A stretch of 7,945 nt of DNA from CANHEE01 sp043777755 (lineage in GTDB: Bacteria; Bacteroidota; Bacteroidia; Chitinophagales; Saprospiraceae). The stretch covers positions 1 through 7,945 of the forward strand of contig JAYWHK010000229.1 of NCBI GenBank assembly GCA_043777755.1, in the 5' to 3' direction. Positions 1-7,290 of this stretch are shown piece by piece. Both the position numbers and the translations under genes were made by a program. The notes beneath the pieces are model-generated. The model was not told the DNA's origin. It did not search any database and saw only the letters and a list, made by a program, of their open reading frames with translations. Position 1 is the stretch's first letter. Each line of letters starts with the position of its first letter.

Positions 1-1
1 T

Positions 2-67
2 TACTTTAATACTGTTTTAGCCAAGCCATTTAAGTGGTCTTATAATGGTAAGCCTTGTAAGTCTTAA
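2..67 (+). CDS. IS630-family transposase, C-terminal end (partial)
   Basis: An open frame enters from the left edge and ends at TAA 65-67, leaving the last 21 residues. It contains the block AKPFKWSYNGKP. IS630-family transposases typically end this way, with a tyrosine/asparagine stretch followed by a PF-x-W-x-Y-x-G motif just after the DDE domain. The catalytic residues lie upstream, outside the window, so integrity cannot be judged. The stop codon overlaps the first base of the terminal inverted repeat, as in compact insertion sequences. The encoded enzyme would cut and paste the element into TA sites. Family assignment rests on this short motif plus the flanking repeat and TA. Confidence 0.75.
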   Translation, partial: YFNTVLAKPFKWSYNGKPCKS

Positions 68-94
68 TTCGTTAGCCATTTAATGGTCGTGGCA
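67..94 (+). repeat. IS terminal inverted repeat, right end (IRR)
   Basis: These 28 bases reverse-complement to the left-end repeat at 7857-7884. The only mismatch is C77 against A7874. Beyond the 28 bases the two copies stay alignable for a few more positions if one base is skipped. The repeat ends in GGTCGTGGCA. It contains a small palindrome, CCATTTAATGG (77-87). This is where the transposase is expected to bind and cut. Confidence 0.85.
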
Positions 95-154
95 CTACGT
101 TGTTACATTATTTTTTGATTTACTGAAATTTTACCTAAAATACAATATTTTCAC

Positions 155-162
155 TATTTTTG
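155..162 (+). promoter_or_regulatory. Candidate promoter -7 element of the esterase gene
   Basis: TATTTTTG fits the Bacteroidota primary-sigma -7 consensus TAnnTTTG exactly and lies 9 bases before the start codon. No clean TTTG/TTG -33 element is seen at the expected spacing; TTAC at 131-134 is the nearest. The inserted IS ends at about 95, so this promoter is intact. Anything further upstream was replaced by the IS. Confidence 0.5.
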
Positions 163-171
163 TGCTAACTT

Positions 172-1086
172 ATGAAAAAAATAATTTTTCTAATTCCTAT
201 TTTATTTGTGTTTTTAATACAAGCACAAATACCACAAGTCAGCAGCGGTAGTATAAAACGCATCGAAAATTTTACTTCTCGTTTTGTTGATGCCCGAAAT
301 GTGGACATTTGGCTACCAGATGCTTATTCTGACAAAGAAAAATACGCCGTTTTGTATATGCAAGATGGGCAGATGCTTTACGATGCGGCTACAACTTGGA
401 ACAAACAGGCTTGGGAGGTCGATGAAACCGCTGGAAAATTGATTGCAGAAGGCAAAACACAAAAATTCATCGTTGTTGGTGTTTGGAACAATGGCAAAAT
501 GCGTCATCCTGAGTATTTTCCGCAAAAACCTTTTGAGGCGATGACAAAAACAGAGCATGATACTGTTACAGCGGTTTTACAGCGTATGGGTCGAGTAAAA
601 GATATTTTCAAACCGATTTCTGACCTTTATTTGGAATTTTTAGTAAAAGAATTAAAGCCCTATATTGATACGCATTTTGCTACAAAAAAAGATAAAAACA
701 ATACTTTTATCGCAGGAAGTAGCATGGGTGGTTTGATTTCAATGTATGCGATTTGTGAATATCCAAAAGTATTTGGTGGCGCAATTTGTATGTCCACACA
801 TTGGCCTGGCTCGATTCAAAAAGAAAATAATCCAGTTCCCGATGCGTTTTTGACTTATATGAAAACCCATTTACCAAAAGCAAAAAGGCATAAAATTTAT
901 TTTGATTATGGTGACCAAACCTTAGATGCGATGTATCCTCCATTGCAAAAAAAGGTAGATGAAATGATGCAAAACAAAGGTTTTTCTGAAAAAAATTGGA
1001 AAACAATATTCGCTGCTGGTGATGATCATAGCGAAAAATCTTGGCGAAAACGCTTAGGTGTAGCGTTGGTTTTTCTGTTGAAATAA
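172..1086 (+). CDS. Secreted alpha/beta-hydrolase esterase (esterase D / CE1-like)
   Basis: This is a 304-residue protein with a signal peptide at about 1-18 (MKKIIF, hydrophobic core, cleavage probably after IQA), so it acts in the periplasm or outside the cell. The fold is that of the putative esterase family (PF00756), which includes S-formylglutathione, enterochelin, carbohydrate and feruloyl-type esterases. The strand motif YMQDGQMLYD (about 62-71) matches the family's Y-x-x-DG-Q-x-L-F/Y-D. The nucleophile elbow GSSMGG puts the catalytic serine at S184. Likely triad partners are D252 (or D248) in DYGDQTLD and H286 in GDDHSEKSW. Length is normal. ATG at 172 is chosen because it begins the signal peptide and lies just after a TAnnTTTG box. 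The substrate is not determined. The gene is probably transcribed alone: 359 bases and its own hairpin separate it from the acylase. An IS lies immediately upstream. Confidence 0.85.
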   Translation: MKKIIFLIPILFVFLIQAQIPQVSSGSIKRIENFTSRFVDARNVDIWLPDAYSDKEKYAVLYMQDGQMLYDAATTWNKQAWEVDETAGKLIAEGKTQKFIVVGVWNNGKMRHPEYFPQKPFEAMTKTEHDTVTAVLQRMGRVKDIFKPISDLYLEFLVKELKPYIDTHFATKKDKNNTFIAGSSMGGLISMYAICEYPKVFGGAICMSTHWPGSIQKENNPVPDAFLTYMKTHLPKAKRHKIYFDYGDQTLDAMYPPLQKKVDEMMQNKGFSEKNWKTIFAAGDDHSEKSWRKRLGVALVFLLK

Positions 1087-1117
1087 TGAAGGTTTTGAAG
1101 CAATAAACAAATGTGTA

Positions 1118-1139
1118 GAGAAAAGGCACGCCTTTTCTC
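1118..1139. terminator. GC-containing hairpin after the esterase gene, possible terminator without a clear U-tract
   Basis: GAGAAAAGGC (1118-1127) is perfectly complementary to GCCTTTTCTC (1130-1139), giving a 9-bp stem with a four-base loop. It lies 31 bases after the esterase stop codon, where a terminator would be expected. No T-run follows on either strand, so it is not a standard intrinsic terminator. It could stabilise the mRNA 3' end or be part of a dispersed repeat. Confidence 0.4.
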
Positions 1140-1376
1140 GCCTTACGCAAAATATACACAATAGTATGTTGGTTATTAGATATTAAGATATTAAAATATT
1201 GCAAACGCTTGGTATTCAATGTTTTGTATAAGTGAAAATACTAAAATCACTTTCCGACGTGTATATTGTCAATCTCGTTATGTAGGAAATACTGGAAAGT
1301 CTTGAACCTGAGAGTGCAATTTTTTCAATCCATTAATTTTTTTTTCTAAAAAATTAAAAAAATCCCAAAAAACAAC

Positions 1377-1384
1377 TACTTTTA
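1377..1384 (+). promoter_or_regulatory. Candidate promoter -7 element of the acylase gene
   Basis: TACTTTTA matches TAnnTTTG except for the final base. It follows an A/T-rich tract and lies 61 bases before the acylase start codon. No convincing -33 TTG is present. This is a weak call, supported mainly by position. Confidence 0.3.
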
Positions 1385-1445
1385 TCCCTGCAAATAAATT
1401 GTCAAGCGATTTATCAGAACAAAACAACACTAACATTCACTTTTT

Positions 1446-3893
1446 ATGAGATTATTCAAGTTTTTACTCTCTTTGGCTGCCACGGGCGGTCTGATTTATC
1501 TACTCTCAACTTCTTTTGCTGTAAAAGGCGTTTCGACACCGAAATTCGGCAATTTGCTCAATCCTTTTTCAGGATTTTGGCAAAATGCAACTTCTGTTTC
1601 GTCAAGTTCTTTTGACATCGAAAGTGGTGTTTTGAAAGAACTCAAAGCACCTGTCAAAATTACTTTTGACGATAGAGAAGTGCCTCATATTTTTGCGGAA
1701 AATATCCATGACGCTGTTTTTATGCAAGGATATTTGCACGCTCAGAACCGACTTTGGCAAATGGATATTGCCACACGTGCCGCTTCTGGACGACTTTCCG
1801 AAGTTATTGCGAGCGAAAAAGCCTTGGAATCTGACCAAAATGAGCGTCGTTACGGTATGCTTTGGGCTGCCGAAAACGCTGTTAAAGGTTGGGCTAAAGA
1901 TCCAGAAAGCTACAAAATGCTGGAAAGTTATGTGGCTGGTGTGAATGCTTACACGGCTACTTTGGAAGAAAAAAATTACCCTGTTGAGTTTAAAGTTTTG
2001 GGCTACAAACCTGAACCTTGGACAATCCTAAAAACGGCTCTTTTCTTTAAAACCATGTGTAAAACTTTGGCTCGTGGCGACCTCGATGTTGATGCGTCAA
2101 ACACACTTGCTATTTTGGGCGAAACAGATTTTAATAAATTAATTCCAGATATTGCACCGAGTCAAGAACCGATTGTGCCGAAAGGTACAAAGTGGAATTT
2201 TAAAGCGAGTACTGCGCCTTTACCAAATCCACCTGCTTCATTTTCAGATACTTATCGTTTGGAAAATGACATGGAACACGTCGAAGGCGTTGGTTCAAAC
2301 AATTGGGTCGTAGGGCCTAAAAAAACATTGAGTGGCAAGCCTATCTTGTGTGGTGATCCGCATTTAGGGCTTTCATTGCCTGCGATTTGGTATGAATGTC
2401 AAATCACAACACCAGAAATGAACGTTTATGGCGTTTCCCTTCCTGGTATTCCATTTGTGGTGATTGGATTCAACGACCATATCGCTTGGACGCAAACCAA
2501 CTCAATGCACGATGTCGCAGAATGGTATAAAATCAAGTGGAAAGATGCTTCTCGTGAGCAATATGAACTTGATGGGAAATGGGTGAATGTAGAACACAAA
2601 ACAGAGGAATACAACGTAAAAGGTCGTGGTATTGTCAAAGATGTAGTGAAATATACAAAATTCGGTCCCGTTGTTGTAGAAAATGCTTCTAAAACTGATG
2701 ATGGTTTGGCGTTCCGATGGTTGTGTCACGATGAAAGTAAAGGCGACATCAACGCCTTTTATTTATTGGACAAAGCAAAAAATTATGAAGAATTCACGGC
2801 AGCTTTGAAAGCCTACGCTTATCCGATGCAAAACTTTGCATTTGCCACAGAATCAGGCGATTATGGAATTTATACGCAAGGTCGTATGCCTATCAAGAAA
2901 CGTGGCGAAGGTCGTTTTGTAAGCGATGGTTCAAGCTCCAAAAATGTTTGGGCTGGTGATGTTCCATTTGAGCAAATGCCTCATGTTAAGAACCATTCGC
3001 AGGGTTTTGTAATGTCTGCCAATCAAAACCAGACTGATGCAACTTATCCGCACGATTATCATAGTTATCAGTTTGAAACGGTCAGAAGTCGTATTTTACA
3101 ACGCAAATTGACAGCGATGGATTCTGTTACTTTTGACGATATGAAAGCTTTACAAAACGACAACTATAGTTTAGATGCTGAGGAATCTTTGCCGATTATG
3201 TTGGCAAATGTAGATTCAACAAAATTAGGGCCTCTGGCAAAAGTTGCGTTGGAAAGCATCAAAAAATGGGATTTTAATTTTACAAAAGAAAGTACAGCAG
3301 CAATGTTTTACGATGTTTGGGTTTCGCTTTTCCGTAAAATGACTTGGGACGAATTGAATACTTTTGTTCCTAAAGCTCGTTATTTAACACCAAAAGCATG
3401 GGCGACAATGAAACTCGTAAAAGACAATCCTGATAGCAAATATTTTGATTTTCAAGCGACACCTGAAAAAGAAAACGCTTCTACGCTCTTGGCACAAGCC
3501 TTGAACAATTCAATTGATACCATCGCAAAATTGACATTACTAAATAAAAATATTTCTTTGACTTACGATACTTACAAAGCAACTACGATTGACCATGTTG
3601 GAAAAATCCCTGGTTTTGGAACAAGTGCTATTTCGGTCGGTGGAAATTACCAAGCCATCAATTGTATTAAGAAAAATCATGGCCCATCGTGGAGAATGAT
3701 TGTTGAGCCTGGCCCAAATCCCAAAGCGTTTATCGTTTATCCTGGTGGTCAAACAGGCAATCCTGGCGCAAAACAATTTGATGAATTTGTAGATTCTTGG
3801 TCAAAAGGCGAATATTATGAAGCACTTTACCTCAAAAAAGCAGATGAAACAAACGACAGAATTAAAAAAACAGTAGAATTTAAACCCAACTAA
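1446..3893 (+). CDS. Penicillin acylase-family protein (peptidase family S45, Ntn-hydrolase)
   Basis: This 815-residue protein hydrolyses amide bonds. The family includes penicillin acylases, acyl-homoserine-lactone acylases and related enzymes of unknown natural substrate. Residues 5-25 form a hydrophobic signal peptide or anchor, so the enzyme is periplasmic or membrane-tethered. The alpha-subunit region begins near 66 (PVKITFDDREVPHIFA) and includes GYLHAQNRLWQMD and SGRLSE, all typical. The GVGSNNWVV motif marks the autoproteolytic site: S284 would become the N-terminal nucleophile of the beta subunit (about 532 residues). Downstream, N526 in SANQNQ and R547/R549 in TVRSRI lie at the offsets expected for the oxyanion-hole asparagine and the catalytic arginine. 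GDPHLGLSLP and ESGDYGIYTQGRMP are also conserved family blocks. Length is normal and nothing is broken. Sequence alone does not tell a beta-lactam acylase from a lactone-signal acylase. A membrane-protein gene follows after 67 bases without a terminator, so the two are probably co-transcribed. Confidence 0.92.
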   Translation: MRLFKFLLSLAATGGLIYLLSTSFAVKGVSTPKFGNLLNPFSGFWQNATSVSSSSFDIESGVLKELKAPVKITFDDREVPHIFAENIHDAVFMQGYLHAQNRLWQMDIATRAASGRLSEVIASEKALESDQNERRYGMLWAAENAVKGWAKDPESYKMLESYVAGVNAYTATLEEKNYPVEFKVLGYKPEPWTILKTALFFKTMCKTLARGDLDVDASNTLAILGETDFNKLIPDIAPSQEPIVPKGTKWNFKASTAPLPNPPASFSDTYRLENDMEHVEGVGSNNWVVGPKKTLSGKPILCGDPHLGLSLPAIWYECQITTPEMNVYGVSLPGIPFVVIGFNDHIAWTQTNSMHDVAEWYKIKWKDASREQYELDGKWVNVEHKTEEYNVKGRGIVKDVVKYTKFGPVVVENASKTDDGLAFRWLCHDESKGDINAFYLLDKAKNYEEFTAALKAYAYPMQNFAFATESGDYGIYTQGRMPIKKRGEGRFVSDGSSSKNVWAGDVPFEQMPHVKNHSQGFVMSANQNQTDATYPHDYHSYQFETVRSRILQRKLTAMDSVTFDDMKALQNDNYSLDAEESLPIMLANVDSTKLGPLAKVALESIKKWDFNFTKESTAAMFYDVWVSLFRKMTWDELNTFVPKARYLTPKAWATMKLVKDNPDSKYFDFQATPEKENASTLLAQALNNSIDTIAKLTLLNKNISLTYDTYKATTIDHVGKIPGFGTSAISVGGNYQAINCIKKNHGPSWRMIVEPGPNPKAFIVYPGGQTGNPGAKQFDEFVDSWSKGEYYEALYLKKADETNDRIKKTVEFKPN

Positions 3894-3960
3894 AACAATG
3901 AAGTTAATTAAAATAATTAAATAAATTAACATAATTAACTGTCAATCAATATCTTAAATA

Positions 3961-4440
3961 ATGGAAAAAATATTAAATCTTATAGTAGGAATAAAAATGC
4001 TTTTCACAAATCCTTTGGGAGCATTACAGAATTTATGGCAAAAAGTCATAGACTTAAAAGATCAAATTGTAAAAGCTGGTGTTTTGGGTGTTTTGATATT
4101 TGCGGCAAGTTACTTTTTTACTTGGTGGGCAGGTGCGGTCATCAGCTTTTTTTATGTTGCTTTCAAAAAAGAAATCACAGGAAAAGAAGCCTTTGGCGTT
4201 GGTATGAGTGCGGGACTTTTGGTTTGGGCGGCTTATGCAGGTTTTTTGAACAGCAGCAACGATGGTATCATGGCTGCAAGAATTGGCGAAATGGTGTCAA
4301 AAGGCTTTTTGTCTTCCGCTAATATTTTGCAAGTTACAGGCTTGATTGGAGGTTTGATTTGCGGAATGGGCGCATTGACAGGCTGTTTTGCAAGAGAGTT
4401 TTTATACGATACGAGAATGAAATTTGGCTGGAAATGGTAG
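3961..4440 (+). CDS. Small multi-pass membrane protein of unknown function
   Basis: I do not recognise a characterised family for this 159-residue protein. Hydrophobic stretches at about 39-68 (one long or two short helices, with ASYFFTWW), 76-96 (AFGVGMSAGLLVWAAYAGFL) and 121-145 (glycine-rich, with GLIGGLICGMGALTG) suggest three or four membrane helices. The first 38 residues are amphipathic with several lysines and no signal peptide, and the tail RMKFGWKW is basic and aromatic. The composition is that of a real protein: good codon use, no interruption, conserved-looking small-residue helix packing. Its start lies 67 bases after the acylase stop, across an A/T-rich spacer with no terminator, and a terminator follows at 4561-4605. 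It is probably the second gene of an acylase operon and acts in the inner membrane. A role in processing or transporting acylase substrate or product is only a guess from position. Confidence 0.75.
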   Translation: MEKILNLIVGIKMLFTNPLGALQNLWQKVIDLKDQIVKAGVLGVLIFAASYFFTWWAGAVISFFYVAFKKEITGKEAFGVGMSAGLLVWAAYAGFLNSSNDGIMAARIGEMVSKGFLSSANILQVTGLIGGLICGMGALTGCFAREFLYDTRMKFGWKW

Positions 4441-4459
4441 CTTACAAGTTGTCAGAAAT

Positions 4460-4488
4460 AGATACAATAGATATTGTTTATTGTATCT
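4460..4488. other. Perfect 10-bp inverted repeat after the membrane-protein gene
   Basis: AGATACAATA (4460-4469) pairs with TATTGTATCT (4479-4488) across a nine-base loop, 19 bases after the stop codon. No T-tract follows, so a terminator role is doubtful, and a proper terminator lies 70 bases downstream. The symmetry could equally be a protein-binding site or an mRNA 3'-end stabiliser. A second, purely A/T inverted repeat (4523-4531 and 4545-4553) lies between the two and is probably compositional. Confidence 0.3.
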
Positions 4489-4560
4489 TATAATGATGTA
4501 AGTTGCTGTTAGTCAATATTTTATAAAAATAAAAAATTAAAAAATATTTTTATTTTATCT

Positions 4561-4605
4561 AAAAAAACACTACCAGCATTTTTTGAGATGCTGGCAGTGT
4601 TTTTT
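4561..4605 (+). terminator. Rho-independent terminator closing the acylase/membrane-protein unit
   Basis: CACTACCAGCAT (4568-4579) pairs with ATGCTGGCAGTG (4588-4599) with one A/C mismatch, giving 11 of 12 pairs and an eight-base loop. An A-run (4561-4567) precedes the stem and a T-run (4600-4605) follows it. The structure reads as a terminator on both strands. It separates the acylase unit from the receptor gene. Confidence 0.85.
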
Positions 4606-4661
4606 ATTTTTTATGGCAAAAATATGACAGATTAAATACAATTTACAAGTCAATTCTAAGT

Positions 4662-4669
4662 TAATTTTG
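4662..4669 (+). promoter_or_regulatory. Candidate promoter -7 element of the TonB-dependent receptor gene
   Basis: TAATTTTG is an exact TAnnTTTG match, 17 bases before the receptor start codon and downstream of the preceding terminator. TTTAC at 4642-4646 is about where a -33 element would be but is not a good match. The leader would be only about ten bases, without a Shine-Dalgarno sequence, as is common in Bacteroidota. Confidence 0.55.
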
Positions 4670-4686
4670 CAAAAAATTAACAACAC

Positions 4687-7059
4687 ATGAAGTTCAATAC
4701 AGTCCTACTACTTTTCTTATTTTATTCTTCTTTTCTTTTTGCTCAAAAAAAAGCCATAATTGAAGGTACTCTTTTTGATGATGTTAGCAATGAAAAACTT
4801 GTTGCAGCTTCTATCGTTGCCATTGGAAAAAAAATATATACGACCAATACTGATGAAAATGGTGCTTTTCGCTTAGAAGTTGAACCTGATTTGTACAACA
4901 TCAAAGTTAGTTTTGTTGGTTACGAAACTTTTGTCAAGCATGAGGTTGAAGCGACGACCTCCCTTCCTGTTCGTTTTGAGTCTAAATTAAAAAGTAGCAA
5001 CGAAACACTTTCCGAAACTGTTTGTCAAGTAGAGGCTTTTGCAGCGACTAAGGAAAGCCCAGCCGCACTCTATAAGTTTAATCAATACGAGGTTATGCGT
5101 CTGCCTGGCGCAACGATGGATATTTCTAAATATGTGAAATCTTTGCCTGGTGTAAATCCAAGAGTATCATTTGGTTACAATATGATTGTAAGGGGTGGTG
5201 CAGCTTTTGAGAACAAATTTTATTTGGACGGTATCGAAATTCCAACAATTACGCATTTCAATGTTGCTGGTACTTCGGGCGGCCCAAACGGACTTATCAA
5301 TACCAAACTTTTAGACCAAGCTACTTTACACAGTGGTGCATTTCCTGTTGCAAGACCCAATGCGCTGAGTAGCGTTTTGGAAATGCGTCAAAGAGAAGGT
5401 CGAAAAGATCGTTTTGGTGGAAATTTCACCGTTGGTGCAAGTGATTGGGGCTTTTTGCTGGAAGGTCCGATGGGCAAAAAATCTACTTATGTTTTTTCCG
5501 CACGAGAATCTTATGCGCAACACGCACTCAAAGCGTTGGGCGTGCCTGTAATTCCAACCTATGCTGATGCAGAATACAAACAAGTCTTTAATTTTAATGA
5601 AAATAACAAACTGACTTTTTTAGCTCTTGGCTTGTACGATAAATATGAGCTGAATTATGGTGCAGACACCAATGCTACCCGTTTGTACAACATTGGTTTT
5701 ATCCCAGAAGGCAAGCAATATTTGTATGTTTTGGGCTTAAATTATAGGAATATTTCTAAAAATGGTTACAACGAAATCGTTTTGAGTCGCAATGGTTTTT
5801 TTAATAAAGCAAATAAATTCAAAGGCAATTCTTACAAAGAAGCAGACCGTTTATTGGATTTTTTTAGCAAAGAAACAGAAACAAAATTTCGTTTAGAAAA
5901 GAAAATTTATACTAAAAAAGGAGAATGGACATCTGGTATCAATGCAGAATATGACCAAATTGCTTACGATAATTTAAGCTACTTTTTTTATCAAAATACC
6001 ATCTTGAAAAATGATTATAAGTCAAATATTGACATCCTTCGCTATGGTTTATACAGCTCATTTTCGAGTAGTTTGATGAATGAAAGATTGACTTGGGCAG
6101 CGTCATTGCGTTTAGACGGCAACAATTACAACAAAGCCATGTCTAATCCTTTGAGTCATTTATCTCCAAGATTATCAATGAGTTATGTTGTGAATCCGAA
6201 CTTAAAATTAAGTAGTAATTGGGGAATTTATTATCAAACACCTGCGTATGCGACTTTACTTTATCAGCAAAATGGGCAGTTGGTTAATCAAGACAACTTG
6301 AAACAAATTCGTTCCAATCAGGTCACGCTCAGTGCCGAACACAGCAACGAAAAAGGCTATCAAATCAAAGTTGAAGGTTTTTATAAAAAATATTCCAACT
6401 ATGTATTTTTGTTAGATGAAGGCATTTCGATAGCCAATGCCAATGCTTCTTATGTTGCTATTGGTATGCAAAATGCAGACAGCCGAGGTCGAGGACGAGC
6501 TTATGGTGTAGAGATGCAAGCCCGTCAGAAATTTCTAAAATCTTATTATTGGATGGCGCAATACTCGTATATCGTCAGCCAATTTGCGGATAGTAACGAC
6601 AAATTAGTGGTTAGTGCTTGGGATAATCGTCATTTGATAAACCTATCTTTGGGGAAAACATTGGACAAAGGTTGGCAAATTGGCGCAAGATGGAGTGCTT
6701 CTGATGGTGCGCCATATACGCCTTATCAAACCGATTATTCTACTAAAAAGCAAGTTTGGGATTTGAGCAATCGAGGCATTTTTGATTATAAACAATTGAA
6801 TACGAGTAAGTTACCATTTTTTCATCAATTAGATGTTCGTATTGATAAGCAATTTAATTTTAGAAAAAAAACTTTGACTACTTATATAGATGTTGCCAAT
6901 GCTTACAAGTCAAAACTCTCCAATATTCCTTATTTGAGCGTCGAGCGTGATGCTCGTTGGCGAGCTGTTGAAAAAGATGCAGGCTCCTATCGCCCTTTAA
7001 TTTTGAATAGTGACACTGGACGTATTTTATATACTTTGGGAATTATTTTTGATATGTAA
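4687..7059 (+). CDS. TonB-dependent outer-membrane receptor with carboxypeptidase-regulatory-like domain
   Basis: This is a 790-residue outer-membrane importer driven by TonB-ExbBD. The signal peptide covers residues 1-19 and ends in FLFA before Q20. Residues about 23-105 form a CarboxypepD-regulatory-like Ig fold, seen in TTNTDENGAFRLEV and the strand KVSFVGYE. The plug follows at about 128-235, with LPGATMDISKYVKSLPGV, MIVRGG and FYLDGIEIP as its conserved blocks. The remainder is a beta-barrel rich in alternating aromatic strands, ending in LGIIFDM, a typical final strand with the C-terminal signal for barrel insertion. At 790 residues it is shorter than SusC-type glycan receptors (about 1000), and no SusD partner follows. 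Instead a terminator and then an integrase come next, so it is a stand-alone receptor. The ligand is unknown. The protein is intact and has its own promoter. Confidence 0.92.
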   Translation: MKFNTVLLLFLFYSSFLFAQKKAIIEGTLFDDVSNEKLVAASIVAIGKKIYTTNTDENGAFRLEVEPDLYNIKVSFVGYETFVKHEVEATTSLPVRFESKLKSSNETLSETVCQVEAFAATKESPAALYKFNQYEVMRLPGATMDISKYVKSLPGVNPRVSFGYNMIVRGGAAFENKFYLDGIEIPTITHFNVAGTSGGPNGLINTKLLDQATLHSGAFPVARPNALSSVLEMRQREGRKDRFGGNFTVGASDWGFLLEGPMGKKSTYVFSARESYAQHALKALGVPVIPTYADAEYKQVFNFNENNKLTFLALGLYDKYELNYGADTNATRLYNIGFIPEGKQYLYVLGLNYRNISKNGYNEIVLSRNGFFNKANKFKGNSYKEADRLLDFFSKETETKFRLEKKIYTKKGEWTSGINAEYDQIAYDNLSYFFYQNTILKNDYKSNIDILRYGLYSSFSSSLMNERLTWAASLRLDGNNYNKAMSNPLSHLSPRLSMSYVVNPNLKLSSNWGIYYQTPAYATLLYQQNGQLVNQDNLKQIRSNQVTLSAEHSNEKGYQIKVEGFYKKYSNYVFLLDEGISIANANASYVAIGMQNADSRGRGRAYGVEMQARQKFLKSYYWMAQYSYIVSQFADSNDKLVVSAWDNRHLINLSLGKTLDKGWQIGARWSASDGAPYTPYQTDYSTKKQVWDLSNRGIFDYKQLNTSKLPFFHQLDVRIDKQFNFRKKTLTTYIDVANAYKSKLSNIPYLSVERDARWRAVEKDAGSYRPLILNSDTGRILYTLGIIFDM

Positions 7060-7098
7060 ATGTTCGCAGCGGCTATAAATTTAAAAACAATCATGTTT

Positions 7099-7144
7099 AA
7101 AAAAAACGCTCCAAAACGAGAAATTGTTTTGGAGCGTTTTTTTT
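7099..7144 (+). terminator. Strong rho-independent terminator after the receptor gene
   Basis: CGCTCCAAAAC (7107-7117) pairs perfectly with GTTTTGGAGCG (7126-7136) around an eight-base loop. The flanking A-run and T-run extend the pairing to 19 bp in total. A run of eight T (7137-7144) follows. The symmetric A/T flanks make it effective on both strands. It lies 39 bases after the receptor stop codon and isolates the integrase from receptor read-through. Confidence 0.93.
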
Positions 7145-7290
7145 AGATTTAAGATGCTGGCATTTCAATACCAAAATGGTATCTAAAACAAATAGTTTAT
7201 TTATTATTTTTTGAATAAAATACTGATTTTCAATGTTTTGTAATAATTAACAAGTGTAAAATAATGCAAAACAACGCAATGAAAAGCAAT

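Larger units (their letters stand above)
1..95 (+). mobile_element. Right end of an IS630-family insertion sequence (partial, continues left of window)
   Basis: This is the tail of an insertion sequence: the transposase 3' end followed by a terminal inverted repeat (67-94). The repeat matches, in reverse complement, the repeat at 7857-7884 in 27 of 28 bases. IS630/Tc1-mariner elements are known to insert at TA. Here a TA at 96-97 follows one base after the repeat, so I place the element's last base at C95. The family is inferred from the C-terminal transposase motif and agrees with the TA. The rest of the element lies outside the window. Confidence 0.8.
1087..1445. other. Gene-free interval between esterase and acylase
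   Basis: I see no credible gene in these 359 bases. The stretch holds a strong hairpin at 1118-1139, a short near-tandem of ATATTAA units at about 1180-1198, a 6-bp inverted repeat AAGTGA/TCACTT (1230-1235 and 1247-1252), and a very A/T-rich run (about 1320-1372) leading to the acylase promoter. The opposite strand is open through part of this interval, but mainly as the complement of the esterase gene and without protein-like composition. Confidence 0.5.

Noticed and set aside
27..89. Direct repeat of GCCATTTAA-type sequence at 26-39 and 76-88
   Set aside because: The first copy lies inside the transposase coding sequence, where it encodes PFKW. The similarity to the terminal repeat is short and probably chance.
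67..94. GTTAGCC and GCTAAC cores resembling integron attC boxes
   Set aside because: The bases do not fit the GTTRRRY / RYYYAAC consensus, no paired box lies at attC spacing, and the IS terminal repeat explains the sequence.
707..1219. 170-codon open frame on the minus strand
   Set aside because: It is mainly the complement of the esterase coding region, has no supporting promoter or recognisable domain, and the esterase on the plus strand has a clear catalytic motif.
1300..1325. CTGAGA in a GAACCTGAGAG context, recalling a TPP riboswitch
   Set aside because: None of the other conserved TPP-riboswitch blocks or stems are present, and the downstream gene has no link to thiamine.
7168..7182. 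ATACCA/TGGTAT hairpin after the receptor terminator
   Set aside because: A six-base stem in A/T-rich DNA with no T-run or conserved context is too weak to call.
1215..7242. Identical 14-mer TTCAATGTTTTGTA at 1215-1228 and 7229-7242
   Set aside because: At this A/T content a shared 14-mer in 8 kb is expected roughly by chance, and flanking bases do not match.
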